Shown one piece after another: positions 15,536 to 21,154 of a stretch of 21,154 nucleotides of DNA. The stretch comes from Planctomycetes bacterium UBA7888 (lineage in GTDB: Bacteria; Planctomycetota; UBA1135), in NCBI GenBank assembly GCA_002500505.1, contig DLRM01000043.1, positions 196,812 through 217,965 of the forward strand, given 5' to 3'. Each line of letters begins with the position of its first letter. The stretch's first letter is position 1. A program made the translations under genes and the position numbers. The notes beneath the pieces were generated by a model. It saw nothing but the letters and a program-made list of their open reading frames with translations. It was not told the origin of the DNA and did not search any database.

Positions 15536-16012
15536 TCAGTCTCCCACATGATCTCCAAGATGCACAGTTAAAACTGGGCAATGTGCGGTTCGAACGATTT
15601 TTTCTGCCGTAGAGCCAATCAAAATGTGTGCGAGTCCCCCACGGCCATGGGTCGAGAGAACAATAGCTCCGCAATTGAGGTCTTTCGCAGCCTGGACAAT
15701 GGCCTGCCAGGGCCGGCCGCCCCCCTCAATCAAATGAGTTTCTACCGCGGAATTTAAGGCCTCGACTTCTTCAGCCGCAGCAGCGAGAGCTGCTTCAGAG
15801 CCTCGACGGAATTCTTCTCGATACTTTCCTAAGTCCAAAGCCTCGGCTTGCACATAACCACTTAATGCCGGTGCTGCGGCGACAAGGTCATCTTCAAAGG
15901 CATGAATCAACACAACAGTCCCTCCAGACTTACTCGCCATTTCTGCAGCCCATGGGTAGGCCGAGCGAGCGTGGTCTGAAAAATCAGTCGCAAGTAGAAC
16001 TCGTTTGAACAT
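15536..16012 (-). CDS. Universal stress protein (UspA family)
   Basis: This single-domain, 158-residue Usp protein starts with the family strand RVLLATDFSDHA. Its C-terminal nucleotide-binding motif STHGRGGLAHILIGST has the G-x9-G-S/T spacing of ATP-binding Usp proteins, although the first Gly of the usual G-x2-G is Ser. The final strand CPVLTVH is also typical. Usp proteins of this class bind ATP and act as cytoplasmic dimers in stress survival. The target here is unknown. ATG at 16012 begins two bases after the stop of the AlkP-type lipoprotein gene, and a GAAGAAG run provides a modest ribosome-binding site. Confidence 0.9.
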   Translation of the reverse strand: MFKRVLLATDFSDHARSAYPWAAEMASKSGGTVVLIHAFEDDLVAAAPALSGYVQAEALDLGKYREEFRRGSEAALAAAAEEVEALNSAVETHLIEGGGRPWQAIVQAAKDLNCGAIVLSTHGRGGLAHILIGSTAEKIVRTAHCPVLTVHLGDHVGD

Positions 16013-16014
16013 TA

Positions 16015-17379
16015 TTATTCTTCTTCGTCCCCGCCAACATAACCGATTGCTCGCATTGAGTCGATGAACTCTTGGTCATATCCTTCCCCCGGTACTCTCG
16101 GCGGAGTAGCGGGACGGAATTCCGATCGGAGACTTGGCCCCTTTTGAACAGCATGGTTTTGAATCCACTCGGGCGAAAAAATGTGCTCCGGAACCAGTGC
16201 GGGAAGGTCTTCAGGTACAGGCAATTCAAGCAGGTGGAGAAGAGCGGGTGCAACCTGAAAAATATTGGTTACTCGACGGCTCTCCTTCGGAAGTAGTCCA
16301 GTGACCTGGACAGCAGGACCCGCAAGGACAAACACACCATCGGGGCCAGCCTCATGTCCTCCGGACTGAATTTGCCGTGGATTGGCAAGATTGAAGGCGT
16401 GCATCCCATGGTCACTCAAAACCATAATGTTGGTTTCTGGAGGTACCACATCAATCAGGTCCCCTAACCAACGGTCCATCAATTCGTAAACAATATCGAT
16501 GCGATTGCCAAGGCGTTTGGTTTGCTCAGGTGGCGTGAAGTAAGAAAAAGCAGAAGGTTCGCGATAACGCCAAAAGTAGTGGCCTGCGACATCGGGCAAT
16601 CCATAATAAACCATATTTAAGTCCCCAATCTCTTGGGCTAACTGTTCCAACATAATGCGGTGATGGGTTCTATCGCCGTGATAAGCCATGCGAAACAAGC
16701 GATCTCTTTGCCAAGGAAAATCCCAAGCCCCCTCTTGCGGAATGGAACCAAAAATCCCGTTGAATTCTGAACGCAAGGGGCCCTCGGGTGCCCCATCTTG
16801 TAAAGCCGGAAGGATTTCTTCCATCAAACTTGGGGGGTGGGCGAGATCGGGCAATCCATCTGCCCATACTCCAGACTTCCATAAAATTCGGCCTTGAGCT
16901 TGGGCTGCATAAGAAGCAACAATCCTTCCATTTTGAATTTTTTCTGCAGGCCAAGATACCCACCAAGCAGTGGAAAGAACGCGGCGATCTTGCTCAGATG
17001 CCATGTTCCAAATCGCAGGAACTTGCCGCGTATTCGATGTGTAAGGCTTACCTAGCTGGCCGCCTGGACCCATTTCTGCGAAATTCAAAATGCCATGTTC
17101 GCGCGGACCGAAACCGGTTGCAATGGTGGACCAAAGAACTGGAGAGAAGGTGGGAACCGCCGTTTGAATACTTCCCCCTACCCCACGCTCAATGAGCTTC
17201 TGAAAGTTGGGAGCTCGGCCAGCATCTATGAGGGGCTCTAAGACACTCCACTCCAATCCATCCATTCCGACAACCAAAACCGGTGGACAAGGCCGTTCCC
17301 GTTCTTGAGAACATCCGGTAACTCCCAATAGGAGAAACAATGTAGGCAGGACGAGAGGGGTTGCGGCGCAGGAGCTCAC
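16015..17379 (-). CDS. AlkP-superfamily phosphodiesterase-like lipoprotein
   Basis: This 454-residue protein is a second AlkP-superfamily hydrolase, but one carrying an export signal with lipobox VTGC (Cys23). Its metal and nucleophile residues are in place: Asp40 in VVGMDGLEW, Thr77 in VPTFSPVLWSTIATG, Asp263/His267 in LPDVAGHYFW, Asp323-His324 in LSDHGMHAF and His342 in SGGHEAG. It should act on phosphate esters or diesters in the periplasm or at the outer membrane. The C-terminus SMRAIGYVGG parallels the ending of the cytoplasmic AlkP protein at 9554-11170, a conserved tail of this subgroup, yet the rest is well diverged. The start is GTG at 17379, 22 bases after the protease stop. No strong ribosome-binding site is seen. 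Confidence 0.82.
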   Translation of the reverse strand: MSSCAATPLVLPTLFLLLGVTGCSQERERPCPPVLVVGMDGLEWSVLEPLIDAGRAPNFQKLIERGVGGSIQTAVPTFSPVLWSTIATGFGPREHGILNFAEMGPGGQLGKPYTSNTRQVPAIWNMASEQDRRVLSTAWWVSWPAEKIQNGRIVASYAAQAQGRILWKSGVWADGLPDLAHPPSLMEEILPALQDGAPEGPLRSEFNGIFGSIPQEGAWDFPWQRDRLFRMAYHGDRTHHRIMLEQLAQEIGDLNMVYYGLPDVAGHYFWRYREPSAFSYFTPPEQTKRLGNRIDIVYELMDRWLGDLIDVVPPETNIMVLSDHGMHAFNLANPRQIQSGGHEAGPDGVFVLAGPAVQVTGLLPKESRRVTNIFQVAPALLHLLELPVPEDLPALVPEHIFSPEWIQNHAVQKGPSLRSEFRPATPPRVPGEGYDQEFIDSMRAIGYVGGDEEE

Positions 17380-17401
17380 TCAGTGATTCTATGAATCTGC
17401 C

Positions 17402-19585
17402 CTATTCCACCAAGACGCCCTTTTTTCTTCTGAGAATCCACGCACCCAGAAAGAGGACAAGAAAACTCGGAAGCTCTCCCCAGCCTTGGAAAGCTCCTGG
17501 TCGACCCACGACCCCAGCGCACCCGCCAACCACAGGAGCGGGCTGGAAGAAGAAGGTGCCCGGCGCCATCACACCCTGGCCGTTGGCCAACTCCAGCTTC
17601 ACTCCCCAACTTCCCGCCCGGTAATGAGGACTCCTGACCTGAATCTCGTTTGGAGCATTTGCATGGAGGGCCTCCCCTTCCACACCTCCAAGTCCTGTAC
17701 TTGAGTCCACCCCAAACAAAACGCGGGCGGGATTTTCTAGGTTGCGCCCAAACAGTTTCACAAGAGCTCCGCCGGACCCATTTCCTGTACTTGGGGTGAA
17801 GTCGGATATTTGAGGGTCCTGCGAAGACACGAAAAGGAAGGCATCTTCCACGACGACGTCTGCGGCGCTTGGGTTTCGGAAAATGAAATCGGCCCCACCT
17901 GGTGTACCGAATGGAGTCAACACCTCTATTAACCTGCTAGATATCCAGGTCGTTGACGCTTGGCGACCGTTTAGCAACACTTGGATACCGCTTGAAAAGT
18001 CTTCACCATGCACGAGAACCTTGGTTCCCCCATTGCTTTGTCCCGCAACGGGCCAAAGTTCTGTAAAAATAGGGACGGCAACATAGGTGAGAGCGTTTCG
18101 CAGAATACAACTTTGGGCATCTGGGTTTTGGAGCATGACATTTACTTCACCACCGTCGTGTCCAGGAACTATAACTTCAAGGGTTTGTGAGTCAATCCAA
18201 GTTGATTGAACAGCTTCCTTACCCCCAATTACAACCCAACACCCTTCCTGAAATCCATTGCCATGGATTTGTATTTTTTCTCCACCTTGAATCGAAACCA
18301 CGGAGTGACTCAAAGATTGAATCGAGGGGGCTTCCTCGACAACTTCGATTGCTCCTGGAGCAATGTCTAAAAACCCTGTCGAATGGACGAAGAATAAATC
18401 GTATTGCCCAACAGGAGCTCCGGAAGAAACTGTTGCGCAAACTCTCCTCCAGGAAGACCCTCCCCCAACCTTCGTAATCGTGATGTAGGGAGATTTGGAT
18501 CGGATTTGCAGTCCACCTGGAGAAAAACCTGAACCAGACAAGGTGAACGTTGAATCACTTCCGGCATGGACTTGTTTTGAAGCTCCCAAATAATCTTGAA
18601 GAGGTGAATCTGCGGGAAGAATCCAGTCTCCACAAGAGTAGATTTCACCTTCCGCAAGTGCAAACAAGTATGGACTTTGATAGCCGCCGTAGAAATCTGC
18701 TGAAAAGTTTGTGTCTACGGGATTGTCTCCTGTGAGGTTGGATTCCCCCATGCCTCCCTCTAGTGGAGTCACGTAAACCCAGTAGTCTCCAGCTTCCAAA
18801 CCGCGTACGGTCCAGTTCCCATTTGGCTCGGAGAGCACCGTAGTCATTTGACGACCATCGTGGACATTGACAATGCCAATTACAGCACTGGAAAGGCCGC
18901 CACCTTGAGGGCTCAAAACTCGCCCATTGAGCCTAGAATCTCCGCCGTAAGGTTTGAGCGCAACAGCGCCGGCCTTGTCATCTGCACTCAAACTTCTGTG
19001 AAGCCACTGGGAAGCGGAAACATACGGCCACATAGAAGAAGAAAGAGAGGGCGAATGGTCCAAGCCTATTAAGTGGCCAGCTTCGTGGGTTACTATATCC
19101 TGAATATCAAAAGTGCCTTGACTCAAATCAGTCGAAAAAACCCAATCGCGAGCATTAAGAATAATATCGGCATCCAAAATTCGCCCATCACTTAATCGAT
19201 AGCTGATGGGAGTAACGGCAACCATCCCTGTTCCACTAGGAAAGAACCCTGTCGAATTGTTTTCGTCCGCCACAACTAAATGGCTGGAATGACTCGAGAA
19301 GTTCGTGGAAGATGTCTCGCCATCAAAGCGAAAATTAAGATTGCTTCCATAAACGTTTTCCCAACTTTCCAGGCCATGCCGCACCGCTGCGCGGTGGCTC
19401 CCATCTTCACTCAAATCATCCCAACCCGGTGTACTCAGCTGCCATCCGATGGTGTTGCTATTCCAATAAAGCGTCTCGCCGCCAATAACAATTCGAACAT
19501 AACCTAAAGCGGTTCCACCGACCACGGCCAAGGCCAATCCGAAGATCGCAATCCGCCTAACGAGAACGCTGGCTTGCGATTTCAT
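17402..19585 (-). CDS. Secreted matrixin-family zinc metalloprotease with IPT/TIG repeats and C-terminal anchor
   Basis: This is a 727-residue exported protein. A signal segment (about 11-28) leads to a matrixin catalytic domain (about 36-210). It has the zinc motif HEAGHLIGLDH (His167, Glu168, His171, His177) and a Met-turn SSMWPYV (Met185). A carboxypeptidase-regulatory-like beta domain follows (about 216-275), then a TIG-like region (335-416) and three IPT/TIG domains (about 418-503, 504-587, 589-682) with G-G-x-x-V/I-x-I/V-x-G-x-x-F cores. The tail is a Gly-Gly-Cys (687-689), a hydrophobic helix (705-718) and RRKK, resembling MYXO-CTERM-like sorting signals. The start at ATG 19585 overlaps the upstream secreted-protein gene by 29 bases. 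The open frame continues to 19744, but only this start places the signal peptide at the N-terminus. It is probably surface-displayed. Confidence 0.85.
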   Translation of the reverse strand: MKSQASVLVRRIAIFGLALAVVGGTALGYVRIVIGGETLYWNSNTIGWQLSTPGWDDLSEDGSHRAAVRHGLESWENVYGSNLNFRFDGETSSTNFSSHSSHLVVADENNSTGFFPSGTGMVAVTPISYRLSDGRILDADIILNARDWVFSTDLSQGTFDIQDIVTHEAGHLIGLDHSPSLSSSMWPYVSASQWLHRSLSADDKAGAVALKPYGGDSRLNGRVLSPQGGGLSSAVIGIVNVHDGRQMTTVLSEPNGNWTVRGLEAGDYWVYVTPLEGGMGESNLTGDNPVDTNFSADFYGGYQSPYLFALAEGEIYSCGDWILPADSPLQDYLGASKQVHAGSDSTFTLSGSGFSPGGLQIRSKSPYITITKVGGGSSWRRVCATVSSGAPVGQYDLFFVHSTGFLDIAPGAIEVVEEAPSIQSLSHSVVSIQGGEKIQIHGNGFQEGCWVVIGGKEAVQSTWIDSQTLEVIVPGHDGGEVNVMLQNPDAQSCILRNALTYVAVPIFTELWPVAGQSNGGTKVLVHGEDFSSGIQVLLNGRQASTTWISSRLIEVLTPFGTPGGADFIFRNPSAADVVVEDAFLFVSSQDPQISDFTPSTGNGSGGALVKLFGRNLENPARVLFGVDSSTGLGGVEGEALHANAPNEIQVRSPHYRAGSWGVKLELANGQGVMAPGTFFFQPAPVVGGCAGVVGRPGAFQGWGELPSFLVLFLGAWILRRKKGVLVE

Positions 19586-20093
19586 GAAGAACTTGGGTGC
19601 GGAAGGCTTGGTAATCCTGGATTTCCGGCTCCTGTTGGTCTGCCAACGCGCGAACCACCGTGCGCCCAGCCCCTGGACGGGCTTGACGAACGCGGAAAGC
19701 GCCGGCCGATAGCCGGACGGGTAATCTCCATCGCTGTACAACACTTTCTTTACTTAGGAACAGAATGTGGTGGTCACCCACCTCGATTCGCGGCATGCCA
19801 GGAATGTGCAAACCGCGGCCAGCCGCCACTCCGCCCGGAATTCGGACTTCGTCTATGGAGGCCACACTCCCCTTCATCGGAGTGATGGCAGAAAAAGTAA
19901 ATACCGTCTGAATAGATCCGTCATCAGACAACTCGAAACGCTTGTTTATGGTCTCGACTTCAGCAATCCAATCTGCGTCTGAGACGAGATCAGCCAAATT
20001 TGACCCCTCAGCGACCGAAGAAGCCGAAAGAGTGGCCATTCCTGCTCCTAGAAGGAGAAGGGGGATAGCAAATAAGGCTGGACGGAAGGGCAC
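19557..20093 (-). CDS. Secreted protein of unknown function, partner gene of the matrixin protease
   Basis: This 178-residue protein has a signal peptide (hydrophobic residues 8-25, cleavage near SVA-EG). The mature part contains ADWIAEVETI, then VFTFSAITPMKG, a Gly-rich IPGGVAAGRG, IPGMPRIEVGD and the strand HHILFLSKE. I recognise this pattern (an A-D-x-I-V strand, K-G, P-G-G, G-x-P and L-L-F-L) as recurring in small secreted proteins of bacteria, often next to matrixin-like proteases, but I know no established function. GTG at 20093 follows a purine run AAAGAGGGGG. It is the first gene of the long minus-strand operon and overlaps the protease start by 29 bases. Inhibitor, chaperone or co-substrate are all possible. 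Confidence 0.7.
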   Translation of the reverse strand: MPFRPALFAIPLLLLGAGMATLSASSVAEGSNLADLVSDADWIAEVETINKRFELSDDGSIQTVFTFSAITPMKGSVASIDEVRIPGGVAAGRGLHIPGMPRIEVGDHHILFLSKESVVQRWRLPVRLSAGAFRVRQARPGAGRTVVRALADQQEPEIQDYQAFRTQVLHEIASQRSR

Positions 20094-20104
20094 CCCCCTC
20101 TTTC

Positions 20105-20129
20105 GGAAATTTCCAGCCGCCTAATTAGG
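20105..20129 (-). promoter_or_regulatory. Two adjacent 10-bp perfect palindromes, candidate operator
   Basis: CCTAATTAGG (20120-20129) and GGAAATTTCC (20105-20114) are each exact palindromes. Their centres are 15 bp apart, and both lie in the leader between the candidate promoter and the GTG at 20093. The first overlaps the proposed -10 hexamer. That layout could suit a dimeric regulator, but no known operator was recognised. Confidence 0.3.
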
Positions 20130-20152
20130 GTATTTCTAACTTTTCTCTTCAA
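20124..20152 (-). promoter_or_regulatory. Candidate sigma70-type promoter for the 20093-11993 operon
   Basis: On the minus strand TTGAAG (20147-20152) and CCTAAT (20124-20129) are separated by 17 bases, each matching the -35 and -10 consensus at four of six positions. This would start transcription about 20-25 bases before the GTG at 20093. It lies just after the terminator of the upstream unit, where a new promoter is needed. The match is modest. Confidence 0.35.
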
Positions 20153-20154
20153 TA

Positions 20155-20189
20155 CAAGAAAAAGGCCCGAATCCCCCGATTCAGGCCTT
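20155..20189 (-). terminator. Intrinsic terminator after the thioredoxin unit
   Basis: AAGGCC-x-GAATC (20162-20173) pairs with GATTC-x-GGCCTT (20178-20189) across a four-base loop, an 11-bp stem with one C/A mismatch. On the minus strand the stem runs into TTTTTCTT, the expected U-tract. The plus strand after the stem lacks a T run, so the terminator works for leftward transcription. It closes the thioredoxin unit and separates it from the protease operon. Confidence 0.85.
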
Positions 20190-20209
20190 CAATCAAACCC
20201 CCGAAGGGA

Positions 20210-20413
20210 TTAACTTTCGTGGAAAATTTCCTGCCTTATCGGCAGTAGAATAAGTCCTCCCCTGGCCTCACTCCAGCTTCGGCCCCCCGACCGAAACCAG
20301 AACCAGAGTTCCCAAAGCGATTGAAGCGCACCACCTCGTTGCGAGCCGCTGTTCCCCCGAACGAGCCCTGAAGGCTCTTGACGACTTGCGGAGTTCATTT
20401 TGTGGCGTTTCAT
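20210..20413 (-). CDS. Possible small protein or 3'-UTR/sRNA region after the thioredoxin gene
   Basis: Between the thioredoxin stop (20478) and the terminator lie 288 bases. A 67-codon frame starts at ATG 20413, preceded by AAGAGG at a seven-base distance, and stops 20 bases before the terminator hairpin. That position supports a real last gene. Its composition (Trp-, Arg- and Gly-rich, no signal peptide, no known motif) is unusual, and another frame without a start codon reads as a plausible Gly/Asn/Arg-rich peptide. The region also has short hairpins such as GAGCC-TTCAG-GGCTC (near 20364-20378), so a structured RNA is equally possible. Confidence 0.35.
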   Translation of the reverse strand: MKRHKMNSASRQEPSGLVRGNSGSQRGGALQSLWELWFWFRSGGRSWSEARGGLILLPIRQEIFHES

Positions 20414-20477
20414 TTCAATCCTCTTATTGGATTCAGTCCCCCGATTTTGAGGACCGGACTCGGAAATCACCAAAGGC

Positions 20478-21154
20478 TCAAAAAAGGCCTTGGAGGACTT
20501 TGACCGTGGCCTCTTCGCCCTTAAACCCTCGAATCCGGGCCAACTCCTTCCCGCCTGCATCCAGAATGCGGACATCAGGGATTCCCCGAACGCCGTATTG
20601 TTTGGCCAAGCTTTTATTATCATCTGTATTGATTCGGACCCCCTCAAATCGAGAAATCAGATCCTTATGTTTGGGGTTATCGAGCACCTCCTCCCCCAAT
20701 TGGCGGCACGGGCCACACCAATTCGCATAGAAATCTAATAAAACTGGCTTTCCGCTTTTCTTGGCAGCTTTCAGAGCCTCGTCAAGACTGGCGTGCCAAA
20801 CACTGTCTTTTTCTTTCTCCTCCCTTTGAGGGATTTCGAACTCCCCTTCTTCAAGAAGAGTTTTCAGGTCTTTAGACTTTTTGGTGTCCAATTCACCATC
20901 AAACGACTTTCTAGTGCCCATACGAAAAACGGTGCCCCTTCCCTTAAATTCAACTACCACGTCTTCTCCATATTTTTCATGGGCCTCCTGGATTAAACGC
21001 TCGCGGTCTTCTTCAGAAGTGGACTCGGGATAACTTAGGTAAACATTCATGCCCTCCGTGGACTGGGCGTCAATATCGAGCTGGAATCCTTCAAAAAAAT
21101 CATCCGCATCAAACATCCGTGGGAAGTCAGGAAAGTTAGGCATTTCGGGGAATT
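20478..21154 (-). CDS. Thioredoxin-domain protein, N-terminus probably beyond the window
   Basis: The C-terminal ~105 residues form a thioredoxin fold. FYANWCGPCRQLG carries the redox pair Cys143/Cys146 (counted from ATG 21143), followed by the strand VRINTDD and cis-Pro189 in RGIPDV. This C-G-P-C class acts as a disulfide reductase or isomerase. The preceding ~115 residues are charged and unassigned, with a small alpha/beta segment (about 30-75) and a Lys/Glu-rich linker. ATG at 21143 is available, but the frame is open to the window edge and codes F-P-E before M-P-N-F-P-D-F-P, continuing the same F-P rhythm. The true start is therefore probably further right. No export signal is visible in the part seen. 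Confidence 0.85.
   Translation of the reverse strand, partial: FPEMPNFPDFPRMFDADDFFEGFQLDIDAQSTEGMNVYLSYPESTSEEDRERLIQEAHEKYGEDVVVEFKGRGTVFRMGTRKSFDGELDTKKSKDLKTLLEEGEFEIPQREEKEKDSVWHASLDEALKAAKKSGKPVLLDFYANWCGPCRQLGEEVLDNPKHKDLISRFEGVRINTDDNKSLAKQYGVRGIPDVRILDAGGKELARIRGFKGEEATVKVLQGLF

Noticed and set aside
15522..15674. 51-codon N-terminal extension of the exonuclease
   Set aside because: It lies wholly within the UspA-like gene, in a different frame, and the Cys/Trp/Arg-rich text does not resemble the family.
20414..20647. Upstream extension of the small frame at 20210-20413
   Set aside because: This part runs inside the thioredoxin gene in another frame. Only the part after its stop, with its own AAGAGG site, is worth keeping.
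20386..20730. 114-codon plus-strand frame opposite the thioredoxin gene
   Set aside because: It is antisense to the C-G-P-C domain, has unnatural composition and no start signal.

Overview
The window comes from a diderm (Gram-negative) bacterium, shown by the LptF/LptG permease pair, lipobox-bearing lipoproteins and a Wza-type outer-membrane polysaccharide exporter. A matrixin protease with IPT/TIG repeats and a Cys/membrane/Arg tail, together with AlkP-superfamily hydrolases, suggests a planctomycete- or myxobacteria/deltaproteobacteria-like lineage, but the sequence alone does not place it further. Coding density is very high. Starts include GTG and TTG, and no insertion sequence, phage gene or CRISPR array is visible.

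Layout. (1) 1-58: 3' part of a tRNA-Ala(CGC) cut by the window edge. (2) 73-3440, minus strand: lptF > lptG > TPR lipoprotein, with lptF/lptG sharing a GTGA overlap. (3) 3465-4775, plus strand: a protein with two tandem Kdo/WaaP-like kinase domains, divergent from lptF. (4) 4777-11170, minus strand: a tightly overlapping unit AlkP-type phosphodiesterase > GH39-like glycosidase > Wzy/O-antigen-ligase-like polymerase > Wzz-like co-polymerase. (5) 11239-11985, plus strand: Wza-like exporter, divergent from unit 4. (6) 11993-20093, minus strand: an apparent seven-gene operon, secreted protein > matrixin protease > AlkP-type lipoprotein > UspA > DEDDy exonuclease > Wzx-like flippase > PIG-L deacetylase. 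(7) 20155-21154, minus strand: a thioredoxin-domain protein running off the right edge, a possible small gene, and a clear intrinsic terminator.

Reading of the whole. Regions 4-6 hold all four assembly functions of a Wzx/Wzy-type polysaccharide pathway (flippase, polymerase, chain-length regulator, outer-membrane exporter). They also carry tailoring enzymes: a GH39-like glycosidase resembling PslG in setting, a PIG-L deacetylase and two phosphodiesterase-type hydrolases. No glycosyltransferase or initiating phosphoglycosyl transferase is present, so repeat-unit synthesis must be encoded elsewhere. Region 2 supplies LPS transport and region 3 a probable envelope-glycan kinase. The window therefore looks like an envelope-glycan transport, polymerisation and remodelling island joined to a secreted-protease operon.

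The least conventional elements are the tandem kinase with a degenerate first copy, the unassigned domain in front of the PIG-L deacetylase, a helical insert in the GH39-like enzyme, a 9-codon mini-ORF coupled to a TTG start, a sorting-tail-like C-terminus on the protease, and two adjacent palindromes in front of the seven-gene operon.
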